A DNA stretch of 64,000 nt from Aradus depressus. Its lineage: Eukaryota; Arthropoda; Insecta; Hemiptera; Aradidae. Below, piece after piece: positions 1 through 10,019 of this stretch; within the stretch, counting starts at the first letter, position 1, and each line of letters starts with the position of its first letter. Made by a program: the position numbers and the translations under genes. The stretch lies in assembly GCA_963662175.1 (NCBI GenBank), contig OY759215.1, forward strand, positions 25,719,079 to 25,783,078, given 5' to 3'. Under the pieces are notes generated by a model, which saw only the letters and a program-made list of their open reading frames with translations, was not told the DNA's origin and ran no database searches.

Positions 1-135
1 TCAGGTTCATTAAGGAAACTGGGAGACTGAGCACTTCATGAAAGACTTGGTTGAGGTAGTATATTTATACAGGCAACAAAATAAGGGGGAAGGCCAGCGC
101 TTCCAGGGAAGGGATAAGAGCACTGGATGCTCCTG
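1..135 (-). repeat. Dispersed repeat, uninterrupted paralogue of the piggyBac-MITE target
   Basis: The reverse complement matches 16,178-16,312 followed directly by 16,705-16,715, with scattered substitutions. Both copies share the run around CAGTCTCCCAGTTTCC and the segment about the grouped TTCCCTGGAAGCGCTG. Here a single TTAA lies at 10-13, whereas the 16-kb copy has a 388-bp MITE between two TTAA. This copy is therefore the pre-insertion state. The repeat itself is not recognised. Confidence 0.75.
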
Positions 136-139
136 GTTA

Positions 140-275
140 TTTTTTTCCGACATTTCTTCCGGAGGTGTCTTCATTTTTGACAATGTTTCGGGACATTACC
201 ACGCACGCCCAATCTTCTTGAACTTAGGTCATAGTGATCCGAAGAAGGGATGTTGGAAGTGCCCTGAACTATTGT
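140..275. repeat. Degenerate copy of the TTGGTTGTTTCCGG hairpin family
   Basis: The segment TTCCGGAGGTGTCTTC, then GACAATGTTTCGGGACA, then CCGAAGAAGGGA follows the order of the hairpin elements at 615-836 and 11,110-11,360, but with many substitutions and a lost right arm. It is an older or partial copy of that family. Confidence 0.5.
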
Positions 276-454
276 CAAACTTGAACGCACCCTGGAATAA
301 GTGCTTAAGGTGTCATTGTGGCGAATGAGCGCCTGAACGGTTAGTTTGGTTGGATTTTCTGACGAAAGATGATGACTTTTTCTAAACATATATTTCTTAA
401 AGGAATTTTTAAGACTTGAGACCATAAATGCTACCCTCTTGTGTTTCACGCTCC

Positions 455-614
455 ACCAATCATTTCAACAGTTTACTGTTCAAAACTCTGATAATAATCC
501 TTTTGCGCCACCCATTTCATCAGTTCATTGTTCCGAAATCCCTAGTGCACCATACACTTCATCAGTTCACTGTTCCGAAATTCATTTTGTGCCAATCATT
601 TCATCAGTCCACTG
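455..614 (+). repeat. Short tandem repeat (TTCATCAGTTCACTGTT-type), about 42-50 bp unit
   Basis: Related blocks ending in CAGTTCACTGTTCCGAAAT recur near 463, 514, 556 and 598, and once or twice more after the hairpin element (837-910). The unit length varies. The array is interrupted by the hairpin insertion at 615-836. No coding sense is seen. Confidence 0.5.
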
Positions 615-836
615 TTGGTTGTTTCCGGCATTTTTTTCCAGAGGTGTCTTCTTATTTTTTTTTTTTGAACGATATTTCGGGACACTTACATGTCCCTTTT
701 TCTGAACCTTCATAGTGACCAGAAGAAGGGACGTGTAAGTGTTCCGAAATATCGTTCAAAAAAAATAAGAAGACACCTCTTGAAAAAAATGCCGGAAACA
801 ACCAACAGTGGAACATCCCAGAGAAGTTTAAGAAAC
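615..836. mobile_element. Hairpin element with paired hammerhead-like motifs, 15-bp flanking repeat
   Basis: The left arm (TTGGTTGTTTCCGGCAT ...) and right arm (... ATGCCGGAAACAACCAA) are inverted copies of about 90 bp. The element is bordered by an exact direct repeat TTCATCAGTCCACTG at 600-614 and 837-851, which may be a target-site duplication; because the site lies in a tandem repeat, it could instead be pre-existing. A second copy with the same ends, TTGGTTGTT...TTTAAGAAAC, sits at 11,110-11,360. It has no coding capacity. Each arm carries a sequence arranged like a hammerhead ribozyme. Confidence 0.65.
716..756 (+). ncRNA. Hammerhead-ribozyme-like motif, right arm
   Basis: Order seen: GAC, then CAGAAGA (core CUGANGA with U4 changed to A), one extra A, a stem II beginning GGGAC, then GAAA, AUAU, C and GUU. 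The inverted left-arm copy at 668-707 is on the other strand. The copy is degenerate and activity is doubtful, but the layout matches the copies at 11.2, 51.5 and 53.4 kb. Confidence 0.4.
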
Positions 837-851
837 TTCATCAGTCCACTG

Positions 852-1429
852 CTCAGAACTACTCTGGTAATCCTCGGACGCAAATAATTTAATCAGTTTT
901 CTGTTCTCATGATTCTGCGAATGCACTACCCTTTGGACCTTCGGCTGATCCCCTGCCTCACAATCCCGCAGTGAGATACAGTGTTTTCTCCTAATTTCCT
1001 GATGTTGTTGTCCTATCTCAGAACTCCTTCTGATGTCTCCCATAGGACTCTGCCAGAGTTACACTTATAAAAACACTAGTCCTCTATCTCCAGTAAGTAT
1101 TTTCTTTATTTTTTTCTTTTTCAGTACTTTTCATTTCTTATTTCTCCCCCAGAAATTTCTTTTTTCTCCCTCAGTTTGTTTCAGTGTTATTTCAAATGTT
1201 CTTTTTTTGTGCTTTCTTCTTTTTTTTTTTCAGGAAGAAGAATATTTACTTTCACACCTTTCTTCCTTAAATAAACGTCAATTCTTTTAACATAACATAC
1301 TTCAACACCATGAACAGTTTTGAGGTCATTAAGCCCCCCCCCACCGGAAATTTGTTGTACAAAAAATGTTGGCCGATGGTAGATTAGGTCGTATCGAATT
1401 TTATATATTTTTTGTTTCATTGCACAGCG
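852..1429. other. No gene seen; pyrimidine-rich spacer
   Basis: AT-rich sequence with long T/C tracts at 1,100-1,235. Open frames here are low-complexity translations of these tracts. No repeat shared with the rest of the window is obvious before 1,430. Confidence 0.5.
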
Positions 1430-2235
1430 TAATTCTGGAAGTGACTTTCTTATACCCAGTATGAAATGATGTTGAGAAGGGGTAGGGGGAGTGAGATCTG
1501 TAAAAGCGTGGTTGGTATAAGAGAGGCCTGTAACGGCCACATCATATATATTTCATTTTTTTCTTCATTTATTATCATTTTTAATAATAAACTATCGATA
1601 ATAAAAAATATTTTACAATTCGTTTCTACACGATTCAATTTAAACATTACTTTGAAATATAACGGAAAATATTACATAATTTGAGGCGCTATAACTTTGT
1701 ATATATTGGTCCTATATCAAATTTGAGGACATTTTAGGTATTAGAAATTTAGTAAATTTTTGGTGGAACCAATTTTTCGATAGGATTAACTGTTTTCGGG
1801 TAAATTAAGGAGACGTCTAAAATTATGCGTTTCAAAACGACATTTTAGGACGGTCTTGGGCAGGTATATCGGGACTTAACGACCTGTGAAAAATCGTGTT
1901 TCATGAAAATATTTTTTATGAGCTTATAAAAATAGGTGTAAAATGTATTTAGGCTCTGAAGTAAAGTGGTCTCAATTTTCGTCCGATTTCGGTCAATCAG
2001 ATCCAATTTAGCACATGTGACTTCTTAATTTCAAATTCATAGCTACAATCGTTTCTGCATTAAAGCGCTTAAAACTTTCCAATCACATACACACACATAC
2101 ATCAGGGCGAAAATATACAAAAACATATTCAGGGGACCTTGAAACGTGAATATTCGTTGAAAACTCGATCTCGAATTTTCGGACGATTACAATACTTCGT
2201 TATACTATAGGTATAAAAAAGTAAAAAATACCTTT
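1430..2235 (+). repeat. Dispersed element A (GGTATAAGAAAGT-type), near-complete copy
   Basis: A noncoding repeat of roughly 700-900 bp. Landmarks in order: GGTATAAGAGAGGCCTGTAA near 1,512, GAGGCGCTATAACTTTGT near 1,683, GGTCCTATATCAAATTTGAG, CGTTTCAAAACGACATTTTAG, CGACCTGTGAAAAATCG, AATTTCAAATTCATAGCTAC, GAAAACTCGATCTCGAATTT and a closing TATAGGTATAAAAAAGT. Matching copies lie at 10,020-10,560 (-), 55,125-55,320, 56,330-57,080 and 60,925-62,660. No transposase is encoded; class unknown. Confidence 0.6.
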
Positions 2236-2790
2236 CTTCAGACAATTGTCTTCAGTGTTATACACAAAAGGGATGTCGAAGCCTTTCTTTATCAGAACAA
2301 AGAGAAGAACGAGGGACGCATTTAAACGCTTAATTTTTAATTAATTGTGCAAACATTTATCATTCTTTAATGTAGTCATGTCTTTTCTTTGAGATGAGAG
2401 CAAGTAAATAGAATGAGACAAAGTTTCTTTGTTTTAGGTTTTGTTAAATTGTAAAGTCTATTAATATAAATTGGCATTCGAAAATACAATGTTTAAAAAT
2501 AAATAAATTGTATTTTAAAATTTAAAGTCAAAATAGAGGAAATATTTAATCAATTTGAGGTAACTCCCCTACCTATAAAATTTGGTTCTCATATCTATTT
2601 ATGTACTAAGTAGTATAGTGCTGTCAAATTAACTTTTGGGAATATGCCCTCTGCATCTTTGTCGATATTGCTACCTTATGGTCAGCCATTCTTATATGAC
2701 TGCGGACTATAGGTTTGCCTAGGAAATTATTTACCCTGATCTCTAGCGATTGATCCGCCACCATAAGCCAGCGTATACCCGGACTACAGT
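2236..2790. other. No gene seen; AT-rich spacer
   Basis: Very AT-rich with no long open frame and no motif shared with other parts of the window that I can see. Confidence 0.4.
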
Positions 2791-3690
2791 GGATGTCACT
2801 AGGAGCTGTCTCCAGGGCTCAGTGGGCATAAAGCAATTACGCATGTAGACGAACTCGTGGTTTTGGTTTTCAGGCTGATAGTCATGCCAATCTTACTCTT
2901 CGCGCGCAAACCACAATAGATTACATAGGCGACTTGATGCTGCGCCAATAAGCTGGCTCTCTCATCGAGTACAACCTCAGCCTTGCCGAAGAGGGGAAGA
3001 CCCGATGCTCGACATATTGATCGGACAGATTGATCCCGTATGTAGGACCCTCTTTTAAGGGTCTTGATTTTCGGAAACAGTAAAAAGTCCGTAGGGGCCA
3101 GGTTTGCTGGGCGATGACGGTCATGGCGTTTCTTGTGCAATAATCGCGAATGAGCAACGCAGAATGAACAGGCGCATTGTCATGGTGCAGCACCCACTCC
3201 CCACAGCTCAGGTCCTCACGCAAATGTCTCAGGGTTTCCAGGTAACGAAAACTATTAATTGTCTCACCTCGTGGAAGAAATTCACAGTAGGCAACACCCT
3301 TCCAGTCGAAGAAATGAGTGAGCATGACCTTGACATTTGATTTGACTTGACGAGCTTCTTTGAACCTCTTGTAACCCTCATGACACCGTGATCCCCAAAA
3401 GCCTCTTGCAAAGTTTCTGTAATAGTTTTACCCAACTACACACAAAACATGACCTCATTGCTCTTCTTTTTGACTCATTTGACAAAAGATCACAAAATAG
3501 CCAAACACGAAAAACTTGTTTCACAAAAACTTATGTTATTTCACAACAAAGTAGGTTGTAAAGAATCTACAAAAACAGCTGAGCTCAGGAAGAATCACAA
3601 CAACTAATGCTGCCAACCGTAACGCTCTTCGACATTCTGTTGGCGCGCAATCTAAAAAGTCCTGGAACTTTTTGATCATCCCTCATACTT
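2790..3690 (-). pseudogene. Mariner-type transposase relic, internally deleted and frameshifted
   Basis: A cut-and-paste DNA transposase of the Tc1/mariner superfamily that would act on its own terminal repeats. On the minus strand one frame (3,325-2,921) reads MLTHFFDWKGVAYCEFLPRG, then HHDNAPVHSA; another frame (3,140-2,799) supplies LAPTDFLLFPKIK. These hold the three catalytic aspartates in FFDWKG, HHDNAP and LAPTD, as in mariner DD34D enzymes. Upstream, 3,435-3,340 encodes ETLQEAFGDHGVM and ends near FKEAR, so the usual linker between the DNA-binding half and the catalytic core is missing. An early stop follows MSQKEEQ near 3,455. The right end, AAAAAGTCCTGGAACTTTTT near 3,653-3,672, looks like part of a terminal inverted repeat. 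A dead copy. Confidence 0.75.
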
Positions 3691-3885
3691 TACTTTGAAA
3701 ACCGGTTCTGGTTGAAAATAAAACAGTGAGAAGATGTCTGTTATATATTTTTTTTAAATTTATTTACAAATAGCTATTTACAACTGTATACAAAGAAATA
3801 CAACAAGCAAATGTGCTAATAAAGAGGTAATGGCAATGTCAAAATGTCATGAGGGGAGAAATCACCCAGTGGTGAACCTCCCTGA
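3691..3885 (-). repeat. PLE-tail fragment and LINE 3' UTR fragment
   Basis: 3,691-3,745 reads GAAAACCGGTTCTGG then AAAATAAAACAGTGAGAAGA; the same string recurs at 3,910-3,960 and inverted at 63,040-63,110, beside hammerhead-like cores. 3,750-3,885 resembles the LINE 3' UTR preceding the jockey C-terminal fragments at 9.5 and 18 kb (GAGAAATCACCCAGTGGTGA). Both are decayed. Confidence 0.4.
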
Positions 3886-4238
3886 TCTGCCACTGATCAT
3901 GACGCAGTTACATTGAAAAACTGTTCTGGTTGAAAATAAAATAGTGAGAGAACAACGTATTCTATTTCTTTGGTGTTATTTATATCATAGGTAAATGATT
4001 AATGCTAATAGCCGGCTGAAGACGGTAATGATGTTAGAGGCAACAAGAAGGACAAGTTGTGAAGAGGTCTCAACTAGGTAAACTGGTCTATAACGAGAGA
4101 CAAGTCGATGAGTCCAGGCTTATCCCAAACTACAACTAATTATATATTTAGTTTCCTCCGTTTGGAATAATTGAACCAATTACAGTGACATTTCACAACC
4201 AACTTCCCTTAAGACCTGAGTCAGGTTGTCTGATAATG
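3886..4238. repeat. Left arm of a 350-bp inverted repeat
   Basis: Pairs with 9,116-9,452 in inverse orientation. Shared strings include GTCCAGGCTTATCCCAAACT, TTTCCTCCGTTTGGAATAAT and CAGTGACATTTCACAACCAA, with a few substitutions and small indels. The outer end starts with GATCTGCCACTGATCATGA, a degenerate hammerhead-like core. The arms are 4.9 kb apart and could be two inverted PLE-type termini. Confidence 0.65.
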
Positions 4239-4552
4239 TACTTCTGTTCTCTTGTTTTTCGTAAGTTGAGAGTTGAGAGAGAAACTCAACCAACATCGCT
4301 TACCCTATCATCCCCAGTTGAGTTCATTGTTGAATAATGTCTGATATATTGTTGGATGACAATGAATCCTATTTGACCAATATTTTTCCAACCTTTAGGA
4401 TTATTCCTTAAAACATCAAGTAGGAGTTTTTACTGAAAAGCGCATATACGCAATTTTTTGGACAAGGAAAATAGAAAAAAGTTGTTGAAAATGAATAAGT
4501 GTGTTATTCAGGATTTCATGAATCATCATAGGTACTAAATTTGTTCATCTAT

Positions 4553-4890
4553 TAGGTTTCCTCCGATGTTGAAACCCCACCCCATCTTGCCGATTTGGCT
4601 GTAAATTGATAGGCATCATCCTTGTGGGGTACTTCGGTAGTTAATGCGGATTTTGTGTTAAGCCTTCCTCTAAACCACCCCAATGACCAATTTTGCTGAA
4701 TGTCAATCGGTGTCGTTTGTATTGGGTCCTAGTTCCACAAATAAAATTTCGTGTCAATCATCCATTCTTTCTATCAAACAGATAGATAGACATTATTTTA
4801 TTTTATTTTTTTAATAAGGGATCGGAAAAAATTAATCTCCGAATCAAATTTCTGAGCGATTACATGTAGTAACTTTCCCTAGCAAATTTT
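4553..4890 (+). repeat. Dispersed element B fragment
   Basis: Carries the family phrases TGCCGATTTGGCTG, TAAGCCTTCCTCTAAACCA and a decayed ACGAAATTTCGTGTC/TCGATACATTCATT section seen in many places (12.0, 13.0, 16.0, 18.2, 19.2, 19.9, 22.5, 25.1 kb). Noncoding; class unknown. Confidence 0.45.
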
Positions 4891-5707
4891 TATCTTATAT
4901 ATTATATTATACCAGAAGAAGTAATAATAATATTTTATAATTGGCATACGTCATAAAGAATCCGATCTGTAAACATAATTTTGAACGGGAGGGGGGTTTT
5001 GGCGAGACGAAACTTAAAATGAGTAATAGATCTTTAACTGTTGTCATGAAGCATCCTTATAAGCCCGATACAAACATTGTGACAGGCCCCTCAGGTCCTG
5101 TAACAAACAATTACTGCCTGGATTTTCAACGATTAATCAGAGTTTCTTAAAATTTTACAAGTACCATCCTTATAAGCCCGGTTGTGTTTCTGAAGGGGCA
5201 AATAACATTACTTTCAAGTTCACCAAACATAAGAGCTCTGTTTTGCTTTACACTGCAATTATAACCTAGCAGATATTTTAGCTAAACAACTTGTTTGGAG
5301 TGTAAGGCGGTGTTACAGTTGAAGTTAGCTTGAGGTGGATGGGTGTGGAGTCGCTATTCACACGTTGGGCCTCCCCATCTCTGTGTGGGCCTCCCCCTGA
5401 CTGTTAACAATGATAAGGTGAGCCCTAGAGGCTTCTCTACAGAGTTATTGCTTACAAATTAGTCCAAGTTCTGGCTCTGGTCTATGTCTCCTTCATCTCT
5501 TCTCCAAATTAGTAACAACAACTAGAATTCCAGAGAGGAGAAATGAAATTTGTAGCAATTCCAGTGTACAATTCTTATGTTGTATAATAATATGAAGATT
5601 GCTGATGAGAAAGGCAGTAAAAAAAACCCATCATTTAGTAACAAAGAAACAGTTATAAAGTGCTGTTTGTTAAAATATATAAAATATTGTAATAATAAAT
5701 ATTATAA
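4891..5707. other. No gene recognised
   Basis: A 69-codon open frame at 4,941-5,150 has no motif I recognise. The string CATCCTTATAAGCCCG occurs twice (5,050 and 5,163), a small local duplication. The rest is AT-rich spacer. Confidence 0.4.
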
Positions 5708-5885
5708 CGGTCATTAACGAGTATTTGACACCGCACAGGCTCGGGACCATCGCTTAACGTCCCATACGAAGGACGGCGTGCTCAAGGTCTTTTCACCTCT
5801 CAGATAAAATTTTAAGGACCTCGGCCGAGTTTCGAACCGGAGATCTTGAGCTCAGGAGGCTAGCACTCTACCTCTCAAGCCCTCA
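5708..5885 (-). repeat. SINE-1 (tRNA-derived), truncated at tail
   Basis: Read on the minus strand, it has a decayed tRNA-like head (GGGCTTGAGAGGTAGAGTG), a mutated B box (GGTTCGAAACTC), the body GAGGTGAAAAGACC and CCGTCCTTCGTATGGGACGT, and it stops at CTCGTTAATGACC. The 3' third of the 330-bp consensus is missing. Confidence 0.75.
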
Positions 5886-5954
5886 AAAGGATATTGTGTG
5901 AAGAAAGAGGTTATTAATAATAACACATGAAATTATGTATCTAAGGTATATTTT

Positions 5955-6055
5955 ACGAATGAAAATTGGTTTTTGAACACTACAACATCATCCTCAGTGG
6001 CAGATCATCATTTAGTGTGGCGTTCTGATGAACAGACATTATAGTGTTCGAAAAT
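5955..6055. repeat. Inverted pair of hammerhead-like motifs
   Basis: Plus strand 6,030-6,053 reads CTGATGA, then ACAGACATTATAGTGTTC, then GAAAA. The inverse at 5,972-5,999 reads CTGAGGA, T, GATGTTGTAGTGTTC, then AAAA. The two are inverted copies about 30 bp apart and follow the same scheme as other PLE-type ends in the window. Degenerate. Confidence 0.35.
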
Positions 6056-6087
6056 TGGATCAGGTGCCTTAAATAAACAGTAGGAAG

Positions 6088-6416
6088 AGGGCGCCGGTAG
6101 CTCAGTGGTATGCGTGCTTGTCTTCTGAGCTCAAGAATGTGGGTTCGAAACCCGACCGAGGCCCTTAGTTTATTTTATCTGGGAGGTAAAATAAACTTAA
6201 GCACGCCGTCCTTCGGATGGGACGTCCCGAGCCTGTACAATGTCAGGAACTCGTTAAAGACCCCTGCCCTAGGTGAATAAAAATTTAGGGTAGGCAACAT
6301 TTAGGACTCCCATAGTAGAGTCGGGCTCATGTCCACCAAATGACGAAAGAGCGCTCTGGTAGTAGGCGATATGACCTCGTAGTTAAAGCCCGGGCATGAG
6401 TCATAAAACCTAACCT
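6088..6416 (+). mobile_element. SINE-1, full-length copy with target-site duplication
   Basis: A 329-bp tRNA-derived SINE. The head has a pol III A box (TAGCTCAGTGGT) and B box (GGGTTCGAAACCC) in correct order. The body contains CCGTCCTTCGGATGGGACGT, CTCGTTAAAGACCCCT, GACTCCCATAGTAGAGTCGG and GTAGTAGGCGATATGACCTC, and it ends CATAAAACCTAACCT. Flanks AAACAGTAGGAAG (6,075-6,087) and AAACAGTGGGAAG (6,417-6,429) are a 13-bp duplication with one mismatch. It encodes nothing and would need a LINE for movement. Best reference copy for the family in this window. Confidence 0.85.
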
Positions 6417-6429
6417 AAACAGTGGGAAG

Positions 6430-7835
6430 TAAATTTCTTGTTTTATAACAAATAAATAGTGACTAAATATTTGTTAATCATTAACTGCAATTTTCTATTT
6501 CAAATCAGTACCAGTCTGAGTGCATAGTATGCGCTTATAAAAATCATAAATTATTCAATGTTCCATTAGTGTGCAAATCTGATTTGAGCGCTTCCACGAA
6601 TAGCTCCCTGTATTTATTAGTTCCCTTTTTGCTTCTATGAAGGGTAGATCTCCCCTGTTAATATTAAATGCGTCACATGTAATTTTCCCGTGGTGAAAAT
6701 TTAAGTGGTGGGGACACTATTTTTTTGGGGGTGAAAGGGAGGGTCGGAAGGGGATGGTAACATCTGTTAGAACACTGAATTCCTAAATCTATGCGACAGA
6801 AATATAAACTTAATATATATAATTTATTTCCAAATTATTCGGATGTCCCCAGTTGAGATTGCTTCCATTTTATATGTCCAAAGTGCTTCTTTTTAATGAC
6901 ATGCATATATTTTTTTTTTTTTTCCCTCGCTGCGCATTTTAATGTGTCAGCCTGCACTTCAGTGCTACAATCAGTTGGAAAATATGAGAGGGGCGTAAAA
7001 AATTCCGTTTAATTTCTAATGAAAAGCGTTCACGACTGTTGGAGGGGCCAAGCAAAGAACAGGGGAGAATTCAGATTTCAACTCCATTTATAGTATGATT
7101 CTGGAATGCTTCCATATCGAATGAACAAATGAAACGTTGAATGTGCCTTAAGCCATATTATGACCTTGAAAGGTATGGTCTGTTGCGACTCTCTCTGTCT
7201 GCAATTCAAAGTCTACAAAAACTTCATACGGACAATAATGCCCTTCCCCACTTTTTGAATTCAATAGATACAATAAAAATATTTAAACGTCAACTAAAAA
7301 TGGAAACAGAATTTTACTCTCACTCTTCAAAAAGAATGAAATAACCACAATAAAATATCGTGTTTCATACCCAATTTCGTTGAATTTCTTAGGTCTGCAA
7401 ACTTGCTGAATGAGTTGTCATTGAAAGATTTATTTATTTTAATTTTTTACTTCTTTCATATATTTTTTTTTCCTTTGCTTATTTATTTTTTATTTTATTT
7501 TTTTTTAATTCTTTAACATTATTTTTTTAAATATTACTTTTATTTTTCTTCCTAATTCGTAAGTAGACTATTTCAATGAGACAATGACGCCTATGACCAA
7601 ACTGTTAAGCGCGAATGTATCTATAAGAAATTTTATGTAATTCCAAAAGCCCATACGGACGTTCGACCATAAACAATGTTCAGACAAATCGACCAGTGGA
7701 AAGTGGGGGGCCAGAGTGACTGAGTCAGACACCTATTAATTTTTTACCAATTGTTTTCAGAGGGCAGCAAATACATATTTGATTAATTCGCTATGGCGAA
7801 GTACACTGCCGGTGGTTCACCGACGACTTTGAAGT
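6430..7835. other. No gene recognised
   Basis: AT-rich sequence with T-tracts at 6,910-6,925 and 7,440-7,560. A 67-codon open frame at 7,141-7,344 has no motif I recognise; it could be a fragment of a LINE or PLE product but I cannot show this. The end (7,785-7,835) resembles element B (GCGAAGTACACTGCCGGTG). Confidence 0.35.
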
Positions 7836-7847
7836 CACCTTTACTCC

Positions 7848-8475
7848 ACAGGATGTCAAATATAAGATAGTCTGACCTCTCACAGATTTTTATATGCAAA
7901 GTTTACATGGCAAAGATAAATAATTAAATTGAAAACACAATTTTTGATTAAACATACCTGATAAAAAATTAAAAATTTTGAAAGAACTAAATAATATAAT
8001 ACAAATAAATAAATAACAATCTAAAACATTAACAATTTAAAATATCATGGATGGGGACAGACGAGTTATCCCTGTCCACCATCTAGAGAGGGGATGGGAG
8101 GTTTGTCCAGTCTCACGTACACCGTTCTCCCAGTTGTGTCTCAGAGGGTGGACAGGGATAACTCGTCTGTCCCCATCCATGACATTTTAAATTGTTAATG
8201 TTTTAGATTGTTATTTATTTATTTGTATTATATTATTTAGTTCTTTCAAAATTTTTAATTTTTTATCAGGTATGTGTTTTCAATTTAAAAATTGTGTTTT
8301 CAATTTAATTATTTATCTTTGCTATTTATATTACCTATTATATTAAGGATGGTTCTTTTGTAGACTGCCTGATGATGAGGGAAACCTCGAAAGCCGGCTA
8401 GCTATTACTACCAATAAAAATCTGTGAGAGGTCAGACTATCTTATATTTGACATCCTGTGAAATAATCACATATT
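7848..8475. mobile_element. Hairpin element (family H1) with hammerhead-like motif and 12-bp target-site duplication
   Basis: A 628-bp near-palindrome. The left arm starts ACAGGATGTCAAATATAAG; the right arm ends with its inverse and then TGAAATAATCACATATT. The arms run inward through TTAAAATATCATGGATGGGG and meet around 8,075-8,140. Exact 12-bp direct repeats, CACCTTTACTCC, flank it at 7,836-7,847 and 8,476-8,487. The right arm alone keeps a hammerhead-like motif at 8,361-8,412. The left arm lacks that segment, so the element has a 5'-truncation-like asymmetry. A close relative lies at 61,960-62,490. It encodes no protein. The structure suggests a non-autonomous element moved by PLE machinery; this is inference. 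Confidence 0.75.
8361..8412 (+). ncRNA. Hammerhead-ribozyme-like motif in H1
   Basis: Order: stem I 5' strand ending UGC; core CUGAUGA; an extra U; stem II GAGG/CCUC with a GAAA-type loop; core GAAA; palindromic stem III giving AGC/GCU; H17 = A; then GC pairing back to stem I. Predicted cleavage follows the A of GGCUA. The extra U between the core and stem II departs from the textbook motif. Confidence 0.6.
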
Positions 8476-8487
8476 CACCTTTACTCC

Positions 8488-9110
8488 TTCATTGTCACAA
8501 ACGCTACAGTCCCAAGGTGTGTATCAAATTCACTTAAATTGGCTGTTGCCTCTATACATATATGCTGATGACACTTGAATCAGCAGGTCCTGAATAGGAT
8601 CCATTGTGTGTACGTCAGAGGGATGTTGGTCTGAAGTGAGCTTATCAGAGAGACATGCGTTGGGTCATCAGACGACACAATGGTCCATGGTTCGTCGTTA
8701 CGCCGCTTTACCGCCCTTCCGACGTCCTCTCATTGTCTGCGCCAGATCCCTTTATTTATGTTGCGGAAGTATCTACAACGAGTTTCACCTTATCTCCCCT
8801 CGCTGTCTTGAGGCTCAGATGTACGTGGTCTTGGGGCTTCCTATCACCACTGCTATTTGTTCGTTTGTTTCTGACCGAGGAGTATTCTTTAGGTTCCGAC
8901 TACCTTCCTCCATACTATTTACAAGTAATTTTCTTTATGAAAATCCAGGATATGTAAGGTAAATACATTCAATAAATTGTTCGGAAATTATATATCATAT
9001 TATGTATGTAGTTCTTTGGTGAAAACTGTTCAAGTTACTCTTGAAAATTCAACTCCTAAATATCTATCTGACGCTTTAAAGAAATTCTTTTTAACTATCT
9101 GTTCAGACAG
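8488..9110. other. Unrecognised sequence with two overlapping open frames
   Basis: Frames at 8,606-8,962 (118 codons) and 8,655-8,957 (100 codons) overlap on the same strand in different phases. Neither shows a signal, repeat or catalytic motif that I know. At most one could be real and both may be chance. GC content is somewhat above the surroundings. Confidence 0.25.
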
Positions 9111-9115
9111 AGACC

Positions 9116-9452
9116 CATTATCAGACAACTTGACTCAGGTCTTAAGAGAAGTTGGTTGTGAAATGTCACTGTAATTGGTTCAATTATTCCAAACGGAGGA
9201 AACTAAATATATAATTTAGTTTGGGATAAGCCTGGACTCATCGACTTGTCTCTCGTTATAGACCAGTTTACCTAGTTGAGACCTCTTCACAACTTGTCCT
9301 TCTTGTCGCCTCTAACATCATTACCGTCTTCAGTCGGCTATTAGCATTAATCGTTTACCTATGATATAAAAAACACCATAGCAATAGAATACGTTGTCCT
9401 CTCACTATTTAAGATTTTCAATGTAACTGTGTGATCATCAGTGGCAGATCTA
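9116..9452. repeat. Right arm of the 350-bp inverted repeat
   Basis: Inverse of 3,886-4,238. Its outer end, read on the minus strand, starts GATCTGCCA, then CTGATGA, T, CACACAGTTACATT, GAAAA, a hammerhead-like arrangement better preserved than in the left arm. The adjacent outer flanks of both arms carry similar LINE 3' UTR sequence in the same orientation. Confidence 0.65.
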
Positions 9453-9454
9453 TA

Positions 9455-9780
9455 AGAGAAATCACTCAGTGATAACACTCCTTAAGAATTTAGTTGTAGT
9501 CACTTCATGACTAATCACAGTCATTTCCTTATCTAAGAAGGTCTCTAGACCATTGAAGCTTAAGGTATCGTTAGGGAAGTGTGACAGAAGGGATGGCATG
9601 GACTAGAGGATTAATGTGGGTACTAACGTAGGAAAATTATTTTTGTAACTTTAGCTAATTCAGTGACAAATGGAATATTGAGGTCAGCTTAAAGGGTTTT
9701 GATGGAGATGTAATAAGGAGCATTGGCTACTGCACTAACGATTTTGGATGCGCTGAAGATTCGAAGCTTTGCGAGAACCC
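9455..9780 (-). pseudogene. Jockey-type LINE 3' end, C-terminal ORF2 fragment
   Basis: On the minus strand 9,765-9,640 reads ANAPYYISIKTL, stop, ADLNIPFVTELAK, matching the C-terminal tail seen in jockey-like reverse transcriptase ORFs (NAPFYVSNxTLHxDLNIPFV...). It continues into a 3' UTR with GAGTGTTATCACTGAGTGAT. It is 5'-truncated and carries an internal stop, so inactive. Paralogues lie at 13.7, 18.1 and 20.2 kb. Confidence 0.65.
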
Positions 9781-10019
9781 CAGAGTTCAAATTCAGATCG
9801 GTTTGAGTACTGCGTTGTGTATTAGTATTTTTGTACTCAGTGTTAATTTAGATATTTTGTCTTCTAGTCTCTGTCTCTCCCTATTGAGCTATTGGTCAAT
9901 GTTCTGTTAGACATCACACCATACAGATGGTAAGCATGTTTTTAAACACCAACGACTTTTTTTAAATTAATTAAAATAGAGAGTGTAGAATGCTTAAAGT
10001 GCATTTAGCTACTGAATAC

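Noticed and set aside
6088..6160. Possible genuine tRNA gene (A and B boxes, TTCGAAACC loop)
   Set aside because: The acceptor ends do not pair, and the sequence continues into a 330-bp body repeated many times with target duplications, so it is a SINE head.
8606..8962. 118-codon open frame as a host gene
   Set aside because: Overlaps a 100-codon frame in another phase and has no recognisable motif; cannot be distinguished from chance.
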